The position numbers were made by a program, and so were the translations under genes. Shown here piece by piece: positions 1 to 8,077 of a DNA stretch of 64,000 nt; within the stretch, counting starts at the first letter, position 1, and each line of letters starts with the position of its first letter. Under the pieces are notes generated by a model. It searched no databases and was not told the origin of the DNA. It saw only the letters and a program-made list of their open reading frames with translations. Where the stretch lies: NCBI GenBank assembly GCA_025449845.1, contig JANWIP010000004.1, positions 1-64,000 of the forward strand, read 5' to 3'. The DNA is from Solirubrobacteraceae bacterium. GTDB lineage: Bacteria > Actinomycetota > Thermoleophilia > Solirubrobacterales > Solirubrobacteraceae.

Positions 1-392
1 CCGGCCGCACAACCAGCCGCCTAAATACTTGACGCACGCCAACCAGCCCCCCTTCAGTCCCGCCCAGTCTATGGTTTCGGGCCGCACTTAGCCCCCGCCG
101 GGGCCACCCTTGCAGCGCCGCACTTTATCGTATGCGCAACACTCCGTCTACCATAACTCTTGATAGAAAATGCCCAAAATGCGGACTTCGCCAATAGATC
201 GACCATAGCGACGAGTCGGAATGACCGTCTGTCAGCCCCCGCAGCCGGCCAGCCGCAGACTGGCTGGTCGAACGCGGCGCGGGCTCAGGTCAAGCTCTGT
301 GTACGCGCATGGATGAGCACGCACGTCACAGGGTCATGATCTGGTCGAAGCGGGCCGCTGCTTTGGTGGCGAAGACCAGTTCGCCCGTGCGG
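1..392. other. Left-edge stretch with no recognisable gene
   Basis: I see no frame with recognisable protein content here and no intact RNA gene. The only local structure is an inverted repeat CCAGCC (249-254) / GGCTGG (262-267), which resembles the core of the 45-bp palindromic elements flanking gyrB. The sequence lies downstream of parB and beside a decayed tRNA, as expected of an eroded boundary region. Confidence 0.5.
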
Positions 393-465
393 TCCAAATC
401 AAGGGCTCTAGCCTGTGGCTTATTCTCTATCAGAGAAGCGCTCTAACCAACCGAGCTAATCGCCC
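393..465 (-). pseudogene. Decayed tRNA-Ile(GAT), only the 5' half conserved
   Basis: Read on the minus strand from 465, the sequence starts GGGCGATTAGCTC and has a proper D arm (GGTTGGTTAGAGC) and an anticodon arm whose 7-nt loop CTGATAG carries anticodon GAT. The lower anticodon-stem pair is lost. The T arm is degenerate: the loop reads CTAGAGC instead of the usual TTCGAAT-like sequence, and the stem pairs poorly. The 3' acceptor strand ATTTGGA no longer pairs with GGGCGAT. The 5' half would pass as functional tRNA-Ile and the 3' half would not, so I read it as a remnant, possibly broken by an old integration or rearrangement. Confidence 0.55.
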
Positions 466-488
466 GAAGGCCCGCAGTCTAGCGCCCG

Positions 489-1406
489 TCAAGCCCCTGA
501 GCGCACCCGCCGGGCCAGCCCCAGAGCCTCCTCGCGCGAGCCAAACGCCAACTCAACGCGATACCCACCGCCAGGCGCGACCCGAGCGGCGACATCCGCC
601 CCCAAGGCAAGCGACAGCGCCTCGGCGATCTCCGCCGCGGCAGCCTCCTGGTCGGGGTGAGCCTTGCCCTTGCCCTTGCGCGTCGCGCCGTCAGGCGCCT
701 CGCGCCCACCGGCCCCTACCGCCTCATTACTCCTGCGCGCGCGATCCTCCAACACGCGCACCGACCACCCCTCAGCCGCCGAGCTGCGTGCAAGTTGACG
801 CCGCACCCCATGATCTTTGGCCGTCAACAAAGCCCGCCCGTGCCCCTCGCTGAGGGTCCCGCTCTCGATCAACCCAAGCACCTCATCGGGCAACTCCAGC
901 AGCCGCAGCAAGTTGGACACGGCCACGCGGCTGCGCCCCACACGCCGCCCGACCTGCTCGCGCGTCAACCCAAGCTCCTCGACCAAGGCCATACAGGCAT
1001 TGGCCTCCTCAATCGGGTTGAGGTCCTCGCGGGCCATGTTCTCGATCAACGCGATCTCCAGCGCCAAAGCGTCATCGCGCGGGCGCACGAGCGCCGGGAT
1101 CTTGTCCATTCCCGCTATCTGCGCGGCACGCCAACGCCGCTCGCCGGCCACGAGCTCATACCTGCCCCCCGGCCGGGGGCGCACGAGCACCGGCTGGAGC
1201 ACCCCCCGCTCACCGAGCGAGCCGGCCAACGCGTTCAAGGCATCCTCATCAAAGTGCCGCCGCGGCTGCTTGGAATTAGGCGAGATCAGCTCGACCGGCA
1301 GCTCGCGCAGCTCTTCGTCGGCCTCCGCCTGATTGGCGCTCGAGACGGACAGGATCGCGTCAAGTCCCCGGCCCATACCGCGCTTGGCGGCCTTCTGCGT
1401 GCTCAT
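489..1406 (-). CDS. parB: Chromosome-partition protein ParB
   Basis: ParB binds parS and spreads as a CTP-dependent clamp, working with ParA to segregate newly replicated origins. The 305-aa protein has the ParB/sulfiredoxin-like domain (about residues 33-125) with the GERRWRAA box at 88-95, then ENMAREDLNPIEEA near 122-135 and a helix-turn-helix at about 148-170 (TREQVGRRVGRSRVAVSNLL). A basic linker leads to a short C-terminal dimerisation segment. The length is typical of chromosomal ParB. The ATG overlaps the end of parA by 4 bp (ATGA), so the two are probably translationally coupled. A good parS site lies about 1.5 kb away, inside the start of rsmG. Confidence 0.97.
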   Translation of the reverse strand: MSTQKAAKRGMGRGLDAILSVSSANQAEADEELRELPVELISPNSKQPRRHFDEDALNALAGSLGERGVLQPVLVRPRPGGRYELVAGERRWRAAQIAGMDKIPALVRPRDDALALEIALIENMAREDLNPIEEANACMALVEELGLTREQVGRRVGRSRVAVSNLLRLLELPDEVLGLIESGTLSEGHGRALLTAKDHGVRRQLARSSAAEGWSVRVLEDRARRSNEAVGAGGREAPDGATRKGKGKAHPDQEAAAAEIAEALSLALGADVAARVAPGGGYRVELAFGSREEALGLARRVRSGA

Positions 1407-2158
1407 CGCGCAACCAACTCCTTGGCCAGCTCGAAGTACGCCTCGGCCCCGGCGCTGTGGGGATCGTGGTGGGTCACAGGCAACCCATAGCTAGGAGCCT
1501 CGCCAACGCGCACGTTGCGCGGGATCACGGTGTCGAACACGAGCTCGGGGAAATGCTCGCGCACCTCACGCTCGACATCGCGACCGAGACGAGTACGGTT
1601 GTCGTGCATCGTCAAAAGCATCCCGGCGACGGTCAGGCGCGGGTTCAACTCCCGCTGCACCAGCGCCAACGTCTCCAACAGCCCGGCCAGGCCCTCAAGC
1701 GCGAAGTACTCAGTCTGCACGGGCACTACCACGCGGTCGGCAGCCACCAAAGCGCTGACGGTCAGCGGCCCCAGCGAAGGTGGGCAGTCGAGCAGGATGT
1801 ATTCAAAGCGATCCCTGATCGGCGCGAGGCTTTCGCGCAGATGGCCCTCAAAGCCCTCCAGACGTGGCAGCTCGACATTGGCGCCCGCCAACCCCGCTCC
1901 CGCCGGCACCATCAGCAACTCGGGTACGCGTGTCTGGGCGAGGGCCTCCTCCGCGGTGCTTTCGCCCGTCAGCACCTCATACAGCCCCGGCGCATGCGTT
2001 CGTTCCAGGCCCAACCCAACCGTGGCGTTGGCCTGCGGGTCCACATCGACCAGCAACGTCTGAAAGCCGGCCTCAGCGATACAGGCGGCCACATTGACTG
2101 CTGTCGTTGTCTTGCCAACCCCACCTTTCTGGTTGGCGATCGCGTAGACCGTGCCCAT
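1403..2158 (-). CDS. parA: Chromosome-partition ATPase ParA (Soj)
   Basis: Deviant-Walker P-loop ATPase of the MinD/ParA family, which forms the nucleoid-bound gradient along which ParB-parS complexes move. The deviant Walker A KGGVGKTT is at residues 11-18, followed by the usual VDVDPQANAT (switch I region) and LLDCPPSLG (Walker B region). At 251 aa it is the short chromosomal form without an N-terminal DNA-binding domain. It follows rsmG after a 12-bp gap and overlaps parB by 4 bp, in the standard origin-proximal order. Confidence 0.97.
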   Translation of the reverse strand: MGTVYAIANQKGGVGKTTTAVNVAACIAEAGFQTLLVDVDPQANATVGLGLERTHAPGLYEVLTGESTAEEALAQTRVPELLMVPAGAGLAGANVELPRLEGFEGHLRESLAPIRDRFEYILLDCPPSLGPLTVSALVAADRVVVPVQTEYFALEGLAGLLETLALVQRELNPRLTVAGMLLTMHDNRTRLGRDVEREVREHFPELVFDTVIPRNVRVGEAPSYGLPVTHHDPHSAGAEAYFELAKELVAR

Positions 2159-2170
2159 CTCCCGGGGAAG

Positions 2171-2908
2171 CTAGCAACCAAGTGGCCGCTTGCGAGCGAC
2201 GCCTGCCCTCCGTGGATAGCGTGCCGGCGTCTCGCGCGCCTTCTCGTACACGTGCAGATGGTGGTTACGAGCGCCCTTATAAGGCTCTACGTGGCGAATC
2301 TCAACCAATCGCAGCCCCAAAGCCTCCCCTGCCGCGGCCGACGCGGACTCCTCCTCAGCATCTCGTCGTCCCCGCCAATCGATGAGGGTGCCGCCCAGCC
2401 GCAGCAGCGGGGCTGCGTACTCAAGCACCACCGGTTGGGGCGCCAGTGCCCGGGCCAGGACTACATCGCTGCCCCCCATCCCTTCACCCCACTCCTCCGC
2501 GCGGGTACACACCACGCGCACATTCTCCACCTCAGCCGCCTCGCAGGTCCGCTGCGCAAACGCGCACTTGCGCGCCTGGCTCTCCAGTAGCACGACCTCG
2601 CTGCCCGGCAGCGCGATCGCCAACGCCAGCCCCGGAAACCCTGCCCCTGTGCCCACATCCGTGAGCACCCGCGGTGAACCGGCGGGCCCCGCCGTGGCGG
2701 CGGCCTCCCCGCCACCTCCATTGACCGCATCCAACTCCAACGCAACCAACGAGTCTGCGAGATGGACATCCAGCGCCTGCGCCGGCTCGCGCACGGTGGT
2801 CGGGGCCGACTCGTCCTCGGCCAACTTGCCCAGGACCGCGGCAAACTGGCTTTCCTGGTGCTCATTCAGCGCGTAGCGCTCAACCAGCGCCGTGAGCGCC
2901 CGTTTCAC
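2171..2908 (-). CDS. rsmG: 16S rRNA m7G527 methyltransferase RsmG (GidB)
   Basis: Rossmann-fold SAM-dependent methyltransferase that modifies G527 of 16S rRNA. The SAM-binding loop DVGTGAGFPGLALAI is clear near residues 84-98, and the family-typical C-terminal stretch YPRRAGVARKRPLG is present. The length, 245 aa, is normal. The start used here is GTG at 2906-2908, which falls inside a parS palindrome. The sequence upstream of it is G-rich (GCGGGGG) but is only a weak ribosome-binding site. It lies between jag and parA in the leftward origin operon. Confidence 0.95.
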   Translation of the reverse strand: MKRALTALVERYALNEHQESQFAAVLGKLAEDESAPTTVREPAQALDVHLADSLVALELDAVNGGGGEAAATAGPAGSPRVLTDVGTGAGFPGLALAIALPGSEVVLLESQARKCAFAQRTCEAAEVENVRVVCTRAEEWGEGMGGSDVVLARALAPQPVVLEYAAPLLRLGGTLIDWRGRRDAEEESASAAAGEALGLRLVEIRHVEPYKGARNHHLHVYEKARETPARYPRRAGVARKRPLGC

Positions 2909-2915
2909 GTGAAAC
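2902..2915. promoter_or_regulatory. parS partition site
   Basis: GTTTCACGTGAAAC is a perfect 14-bp palindrome identical to the core of the bacterial parS consensus bound by ParB. It overlaps the GTG start codon and second codon of rsmG. It is the only copy I noticed in the window and lies about 2.5 kb from dnaA. Confidence 0.9.
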
Positions 2916-2929
2916 CCCCGCTGCGTGCC

Positions 2930-3442
2930 TCAGTCCCCAAGCGGGGACACGACCAGATACCGCTCGGGCTCCTCGCCCTCACTGTGCGTGCCGACGTCCC
3001 CGCGCTCGCGCAGATGCTCGTGCACGACGCGACGCTCCGATGCGGGCATGGGGTCGAGCTCAACATCGCTGCCCAGGCGCAAAGCCTCGTCAGCCGCGTC
3101 GTCTGCATCCTCGCGCAGCTGTTTGGCCCGCCGCTCGCGGTAGCCGTCGGCGTCGATTACGACACGGGCCTTGACGGGGCCCCCGCGGAAGACGATGCGC
3201 TGCGCGAGATGCTGCACAGCGTCAATCGTCTGTCCTCGCCGGCCAATGAAGAGGCCGACATCGTCGCCGGCGACTGAGCCGGTCAGCACGCCATCCGTTT
3301 CCTCCACATCCACCTCGACGTCCAGACCCAGAGCATCCACGATCTCTTCCAGGAGCTCACCGAGCAGCTCCAGCGGGTCACTCGGGTCGATCTCCGCCCC
3401 GACGTCGTCAACGTCAGCCTCATCCGCTGATTCATTGCTCAT
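2930..3442 (-). CDS. jag: KH/R3H RNA-binding protein Jag (KhpB)
   Basis: Small RNA-binding protein (170 aa) that partners KhpA in other bacteria and affects cell elongation and division. An acidic N-terminal segment precedes a KH domain with the GxxG loop IGRRGQTI (about residues 67-74). An R3H-type domain follows (MPASERRVVHEHLRERGDV, about 131-149) and ends YLVVSP. The N-terminal Jag_N domain of Firmicutes is absent, as is usual in Actinobacteria. It sits 13 bp downstream of yidC, which is the canonical neighbour. Confidence 0.93.
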   Translation of the reverse strand: MSNESADEADVDDVGAEIDPSDPLELLGELLEEIVDALGLDVEVDVEETDGVLTGSVAGDDVGLFIGRRGQTIDAVQHLAQRIVFRGGPVKARVVIDADGYRERRAKQLREDADDAADEALRLGSDVELDPMPASERRVVHEHLRERGDVGTHSEGEEPERYLVVSPLGD

Positions 3443-3455
3443 GCGGTCTCCTCGC

Positions 3456-4400
3456 TCACCTTCGCCGCCCTGAACGCTTCTTCTTCTTACGCGGCGGGGG
3501 CGGGGGAGCCGAGCCCGTGCCTACACCCGCGAGCGCGGGTTCCCCCTTCGAAGCCTTGCCGGCCGCGCCGTCGGCCTTGCCGTTCGCAGCACTCCCATTG
3601 CTCTTGGCGACAGCGGGCTCCTTGCCTGCCAGCGTTGGCGGGGGAGATGCGCCTCGCCTGACGAAGTACTGCTGCCCCATCGTCCAGAGGTTCGTGGTGA
3701 TCCAGTACACCAGCAGGCCAGCGGGGAAGCTGAAGATGAAGAACACGAACACGAGCGGCAGCGCGAGCATCATGCGACGCTGGTTCTTGTCGGCGGTTGC
3801 GCTCATCATCAGCGTGGAGGCGACCTGCGAGCCGATGTACATCAGCAGCAGCACGATCAGCACCGCGCCCGTGGCCTTGGCGGTGATGTCTGGGATGAAG
3901 AGGAACTTGGCGGAGTGCGGCGCCACCTGATTGCAGGTGATGCTCTGCAACTGCTGGGTGGTGATCTGGCTGTTGCTTACGACGTGGAAGTGTTCGCGCA
4001 GAGCCTGCCCGCAGATGTCAAGCTTGAGATCGGTGCGCAGCATGTAAAAGAGCGAGATGAACACCGGCAACTGCAGCACCAGCGGGAGGCAGGAGGCAAA
4101 CGGGTTGACCTTGTTCTCCCGATAGAAATTCATCATCTCCTGCTGCTGGCGCTGCTTGTCGTCCTTGTACTTCTCCTGGAGCGCTTTGATCTCCGGCGCC
4201 AGCGCCTGCATGCGCTGCATCGAGCGAAACTGGCTCACGGTGAGAGGCACCATCACCGCGCGCACGACGATTGTCAGCCCGATGATCGCCAGCCCCCAAC
4301 TGCCGCCCACGAAATGTTCGTGGATGAACACCAGGATCGATTCGAACACCGAGATCAGCGGCGAGAAGGCATCCTGGATGATGTTGGCTAGAACGGGCAT
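3456..4400 (-). CDS. yidC: Membrane protein insertase YidC
   Basis: YidC/Oxa1/Alb3-family insertase of the cytoplasmic membrane. The 314-aa protein has a short N-terminal amphipathic stretch, a first core helix (WGLAIIGLTIVVRAVMVPLT) containing the conserved groove arginine, and a cytoplasmic coiled hairpin (SMQRMQALAPEIKALQEKYK). Further membrane helices are around FASCLPLVLQLPVFISLFYML, VLIVLLLMYIGSQV and MMLALPLVFVFFIFSFPAGL. The C-terminus is a Pro/Ala linker ending in a basic tail (PPPPPRKKKKRSGRRR), consistent with ribosome contact. No large periplasmic P1 domain is present, as expected for a Gram-positive type. Confidence 0.96.
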   Translation of the reverse strand: MPVLANIIQDAFSPLISVFESILVFIHEHFVGGSWGLAIIGLTIVVRAVMVPLTVSQFRSMQRMQALAPEIKALQEKYKDDKQRQQQEMMNFYRENKVNPFASCLPLVLQLPVFISLFYMLRTDLKLDICGQALREHFHVVSNSQITTQQLQSITCNQVAPHSAKFLFIPDITAKATGAVLIVLLLMYIGSQVASTLMMSATADKNQRRMMLALPLVFVFFIFSFPAGLLVYWITTNLWTMGQQYFVRRGASPPPTLAGKEPAVAKSNGSAANGKADGAAGKASKGEPALAGVGTGSAPPPPPRKKKKRSGRRR

Positions 4401-4434
4401 GTAAGTAGGTTTCCGATGCTATGAGCGGGCCAGC

Positions 4435-4734
4435 TCAGCGCCCGACCCCGGCGGGGTGCTCGTGCGAACACGGCTTGTGAGGATGCGAGCCGGCCTTGAA
4501 GAGCCGCTGGGCCTGCACCGGATCGTACCCGCCGTGGCTCCACGGGTTGCACCTCAGCAAGCGCCAGAGCGCAAGCACCACACCGCGCAGTATTCCGTAC
4601 TCCTCAACAGCATGCAGCGCATAGCGCGAGCAGGTGGGCTCGTACTTGCAGCGCCGCGGCAGCGCAGGTGAGATCAGGCGCTGGTAGAGCACCACAGGGG
4701 CCTTGACTAACGTGCGGGCCGCGCGGGTACTCAT
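4435..4734 (-). CDS. yidD: Membrane-protein insertion efficiency factor YidD
   Basis: Small (99 aa) membrane-associated protein found between rnpA and yidC in most bacteria. The family signature is plain: YQRLISPALPRRCKYEPTCS, then YALHAVEEYG and the ending WRLLRCNPWSHGGYDP. The conserved cysteines are all present. The ATG overlaps the end of rnpA by 4 bp, so the genes are likely coupled. Confidence 0.95.
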   Translation of the reverse strand: MSTRAARTLVKAPVVLYQRLISPALPRRCKYEPTCSRYALHAVEEYGILRGVVLALWRLLRCNPWSHGGYDPVQAQRLFKAGSHPHKPCSHEHPAGVGR

Positions 4735-5099
4735 GCGGATGCGGAGCTCCGCAGGCCAGACTTATCAAGCAGCTCGCTGAGCGCGGCGTCAACCCCCGCG
4801 AGCCCCTCACGTTCAGCGAGATCCTTGACCTCGGGGCGGGCGACCACGACCAAATCGTGTCCCCCGCTCAGCCCCTCCTGGGCCTGATCAAAAGCCTCGC
4901 GTAACAGCCGCTTGACGCGGTTGCGCTCGACGGCTCCGCCCACCTTGCGCGACACCGAAAGCCCCAACCGTGGCCGCTGCACGGCGGGATTGGGGAACGT
5001 ATAGAGCACCAAGTGGCGATTGGCCGAGGAGCGTCCCTGCCGATACACACGCTCGAACTCGGCACTGCGGGAGAGACGGCCGCGGCGGTTCGGCTTCAT
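4731..5099 (-). CDS. rnpA: Ribonuclease P protein component
   Basis: Protein subunit of RNase P, which matures tRNA 5' ends together with the RNA subunit (not in this window). The 122-aa protein shows the expected start (RLSRSAEFERVYRQGRS), the central RLGLSVSRKVGGAVERNRVKR containing the RNR signature, and LLREAF. It lies 10 bp downstream of rpmH and overlaps yidD. Confidence 0.96.
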   Translation of the reverse strand: MKPNRRGRLSRSAEFERVYRQGRSSANRHLVLYTFPNPAVQRPRLGLSVSRKVGGAVERNRVKRLLREAFDQAQEGLSGGHDLVVVARPEVKDLAEREGLAGVDAALSELLDKSGLRSSASA

Positions 5100-5109
5100 C
5101 TCGCCGCCG

Positions 5110-5244
5110 TCAAACGGACAGGCGCTTGCGGCCCTTGTCGCGCCGGCGCTTGAGTGTGAGCCGCCCCGCGCGAGTGCTCATGCGTGTACGAAACCCGTGT
5201 GCACGGGCGCGCTTGCGCTTCTTAGGCTGGTAGGTCCGCTTCAT
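5110..5244 (-). CDS. rpmH: 50S ribosomal protein L34
   Basis: A 44-aa ribosomal protein beginning [19 protein letters not shown] and ending [12 protein letters not shown], a full-length match to the bL34 pattern. The frame extends further upstream, but the ATG at 5242-5244 is the conserved start. It is the first gene of the leftward operon and diverges from dnaA. Confidence 0.97.
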   Translation of the reverse strand: MKRTYQPKKRKRARAHGFRTRMSTRAGRLTLKRRRDKGRKRLSV

Positions 5245-5462
5245 CCGAGGGGCCCAGTATACCTGTGTCCCGCGGCTGGGAACGCCGTGCCGATCACGAT
5301 AGTCCGCGCCGCCGCTTTTTCCCGCCAATTGCGGGCATGCATCCTCCCTGCCAAATCCAGCTTTGGGTATATTCGATTGGCCGGGCCCCTTGCAGCGCTA
5401 AGCGGGCCCTCAATCAATAAGTCGCCTTACTTTCTCCCGGGAGGAGCGGGTCAAACGCTGCC
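5245..5462. other. rpmH-dnaA divergent intergenic region (expected origin area)
   Basis: This 218-bp gap separates the leftward rpmH operon from rightward dnaA and must hold both promoters. In most Actinobacteria the origin is here or between dnaA and dnaN. I see no cluster of 9-mer DnaA boxes (TTWTNCACA type) on either strand. The right half is slightly AT-richer (GGGTATATTCGATTGG, CAATCAATAAGTC), and CCCGGGAGGAGCGG provides the Shine-Dalgarno for dnaA. Confidence 0.5.
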
Positions 5463-6818
5463 GTGAGCGTCGAGCTGGAACACATCTGGAGCCAGGTGCA
5501 AGCAGAACTTGCCGAGGCCGTAGACGAGCCCACATATCGCTTGTGGCTCGAGCCCCTGCGCGCGCAAGAACTGGCGGAGGGGCGCCTGCTCCTTGCGGCA
5601 CCGCCGCATGCCTGCGGTTGGATACGGGAGCGCTTTGGTCGTCTGCTGCAAACGTGCGCGGCAGCTGTCCTTGGACCGAGCGTAGTCGTCGACGTCGTTG
5701 AGCACTCAAGCCCCTCTTCTGTCAAGAGGACCGGAGGCGGGAGGCAGGCCGAGCCAACACATCGGCCAGTGCAGGCCGAGCCAGAGTTGCTTGGCAACCC
5801 GAAGCTGACGTTCGACCAGTTCGTGATCGGCGACAGCAACCGCTTGGCCCATGCGGCAGCGCTGGCAGTGGCAGAGATGCCCGCACAGGCATACAACCCG
5901 CTCTTCATATGCGGCCCGCCAGGAGTCGGCAAAACCCACCTACTGCGCTCGATCGCCACACTGTTGGCCAGCCACAGCCCCGAGATGATCCTGCGCGTTA
6001 GTACCGGCGAGGCGTTTACCAACGAGTTCGTGTCCGCCCTCGGCGATGGTGGCTTAGAGACCTTCAAGTCCCGCTTTCGGCACGTAGACGTGCTGCTGAT
6101 CGACGACGTGCAGTTCCTGGAGCGCAAGACGAAGACCGAGGAGGAGTTCTTCCACACCTTCAACTGGCTGCACGAAGTCGGCAGTCAGGTGGTGCTCACC
6201 TCAGACCGCCCACCCAAGGATCTGCAAGCGCTGGAGGATCGTCTGCGCGAGCGCTTCCAGGCGGGGCTCGTAGCCGACATTCAGCCTCCAGACCTCAATA
6301 CGCGCTTGGCGATCCTGCGCAAACGCGCTCACCACGATGGGGTCGAGCTGGCAGACGAGCTGGCGCTCAACGTGATCGCTGAACGCGTGACGCTTAACGT
6401 GCGCACGCTTGAAGGTGCCCTGATCCGCGTGGTGGCCTACAGTTCGCTGACGGGCCGAGCCCTCACAGCTGAGCTGGCATGCGAGGTTCTGGACGGGCTA
6501 TATCCCGCCTCAAGGCCTAAGACCCGCTCGCTAGCTGACATCCAGCTCGCGGCCTGCCAACAGTTCGGCATCACGCCTGACGAGTTGCTTTCCACCAGCC
6601 GAGCTGCCCGCGTGGCATGGCCACGTCAGGTAGCCATGTACCTCGCAAGAGAGCTGACCTCTGAGTCCCTGCCCGCGATAGGACGTCACTTCGGCGGTCG
6701 TGACCACACCACCGTTCTTCACGCCTGGAAGCGCACCAACGAGCGCATCTCCAACGATGCAGCGAGTAGAGCAGCTGTGCATAAGCTGCTTGGAACATTG
6801 AACAACAATGAGTCTTGA
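5463..6818 (+). CDS. dnaA: Chromosomal replication initiator DnaA
   Basis: AAA+ initiator that binds DnaA boxes and melts the origin. The 451-aa protein has domain I (1-80, EHIWSQVQAELAEAVDEPTY), a short variable linker, and the AAA+ domain with Walker A GPPGVGKT (151-158) and Walker B LLIDDVQFL. The C-terminal DNA-binding domain carries the DnaA signature helix (IGRHFGGRDHTTVLHA). The start is GTG at 5463, 13 bp after a GGGAGGAG ribosome-binding site. It is somewhat shorter than many actinobacterial DnaA proteins because the linker (domain II) is short. Confidence 0.98.
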   Translation: MSVELEHIWSQVQAELAEAVDEPTYRLWLEPLRAQELAEGRLLLAAPPHACGWIRERFGRLLQTCAAAVLGPSVVVDVVEHSSPSSVKRTGGGRQAEPTHRPVQAEPELLGNPKLTFDQFVIGDSNRLAHAAALAVAEMPAQAYNPLFICGPPGVGKTHLLRSIATLLASHSPEMILRVSTGEAFTNEFVSALGDGGLETFKSRFRHVDVLLIDDVQFLERKTKTEEEFFHTFNWLHEVGSQVVLTSDRPPKDLQALEDRLRERFQAGLVADIQPPDLNTRLAILRKRAHHDGVELADELALNVIAERVTLNVRTLEGALIRVVAYSSLTGRALTAELACEVLDGLYPASRPKTRSLADIQLAACQQFGITPDELLSTSRAARVAWPRQVAMYLARELTSESLPAIGRHFGGRDHTTVLHAWKRTNERISNDAASRAAVHKLLGTLNNNES

Positions 6819-6967
6819 CCGGAGCGCCTGAAACACTTCCTCGGTTCAAAGCACGGCCCACTCCACAGTCTCTGCGCTCCAACCCCAATGTCTACCGACC
6901 CTTTCTCTCTGCTCACAGCCCCTACAACTTTTACTCCTGATCGAATAGTCCTTGCCAAGGTGCCTTT
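6819..6967. other. dnaA-dnaN intergenic region
   Basis: 149 bp with no gene. No cluster of DnaA boxes is visible. The segment ACAACTTTTACTCCTGATCGAATAGTCC is the most AT-rich part and probably contains the dnaN promoter. A single box-like TGTGCATAA lies just upstream, inside the dnaA coding sequence (6776-6784). Confidence 0.4.
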
Positions 6968-8077
6968 GTGAAGATCTCTTGCTCAACAGCTGAGCTCCTG
7001 ACCCAGCTGCAAACCGTTACCCGTGTTGCCTCGACGCGTAGCGCAGTGCAAGCGCTTTCCGGCGTAAAGCTCGCCGTAACCCCCGAGGCGACTGAACTCC
7101 TGGCCACAGATATGGATGTCGGCCTGCGCGTTCCCCTGCAAACTGAGATTGAGCGCCCCGGAGAAGTCGTTCTCCCAGCAAGGCTGTTGCTGGACGTCGC
7201 CCGGGCCCTGCCAGCCGATCGTGTCAGCTTCGAGCTGCGGGCAAGCGAGCAGGACGTGGAGCTGATCTCTGGCTCGGCGACCTTCCATCTGCGCACTCTG
7301 CGTGTTGAGGACTTTCCAGCGCTCCCATCCCCGTCAGATGAGACACGGGTGGTGCTCCCCGCAGAGGCCTTCGTAGAGACGATCGCCCGCGTCGCCCGCT
7401 CGGCCTCCAAGGATGAGACCCGGCCGATCCTCACGGGCATCCTGATGACCGCCTCAGAGCGCGAGTTGCGCATGGTGGCCACCGACTCCTATCGGCTGAG
7501 CATCAAGCAGACAACGCTGGAGCAGCCGTTGCAAGGAACGCTCGAGGCCAACGTTCCGGCTCGCGCCCTGCAGGAGTTGGTGCGTATCGCTCAGCAGAGC
7601 GAGAGCGAGGATGTCGCCGTGAGCGTGGGCCAGAACCAAGTGGTGTTCGAGCTCGACGGCGCGACGCTCTCCTCGCGCCTGCTCGACGGTCAGTTCCCGA
7701 ACTACCGCCAACTGCTGCCGGAGTCGGTCGAGCACGAGTTGCGCTTGGCGACGGCCGAGCTGACCGAGGTGGTGCGCCGCATCAGTCTGCTGGCGCAGAA
7801 GAACACCCCCCTGCGCCTGGGCTTCCGCGAGGGCGAGCTGACGGTCTCCGCCCAGACCCCCGATGTGGGCGAGGCCAGTGAGTCGATCCCCGTGCCTTTC
7901 CACGGTGAGCCCTTCGAGATCGGCTTCAACCCCGAGTTCTTGCGTGATGGCCTCGACAGCCTGGAGTCCTCTGAGCTAGTTCTGAAGCTGATCAGCCCGC
8001 TGCGCCCCGGCCTGATCGAGTCCCCGGACAGCGGCGACTTCGTCTACCTAATAATGCCCATCCGCCTCAACGTGTGA
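6968..8077 (+). CDS. dnaN: DNA polymerase III beta subunit (sliding clamp)
   Basis: Ring-shaped processivity clamp of the replicase. The 369-aa protein has three tandem clamp domains and the typical C-terminus (FVYLIMPIRLNV). The internal blocks PILTGILMTA and RLLDGQFPNYRQLLP are family hallmarks. The start is GTG at 6968. The stop overlaps the recF start by 4 bp, so dnaN and recF are co-translated. Confidence 0.97.
   Translation: MKISCSTAELLTQLQTVTRVASTRSAVQALSGVKLAVTPEATELLATDMDVGLRVPLQTEIERPGEVVLPARLLLDVARALPADRVSFELRASEQDVELISGSATFHLRTLRVEDFPALPSPSDETRVVLPAEAFVETIARVARSASKDETRPILTGILMTASERELRMVATDSYRLSIKQTTLEQPLQGTLEANVPARALQELVRIAQQSESEDVAVSVGQNQVVFELDGATLSSRLLDGQFPNYRQLLPESVEHELRLATAELTEVVRRISLLAQKNTPLRLGFREGELTVSAQTPDVGEASESIPVPFHGEPFEIGFNPEFLRDGLDSLESSELVLKLISPLRPGLIESPDSGDFVYLIMPIRLNV

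Noticed and set aside
364-465. A 102-nt complete tRNA using TTCGCC-A-CCA (complement of 364-373) as the 3' end
   Set aside because: No T arm can be formed in front of that end and the length is wrong for tRNA-Ile.
6776-6784. A DnaA-box-like TGTGCATAA
   Set aside because: Single occurrence inside the dnaA coding sequence (AVHKL codons); one box does not make an origin.
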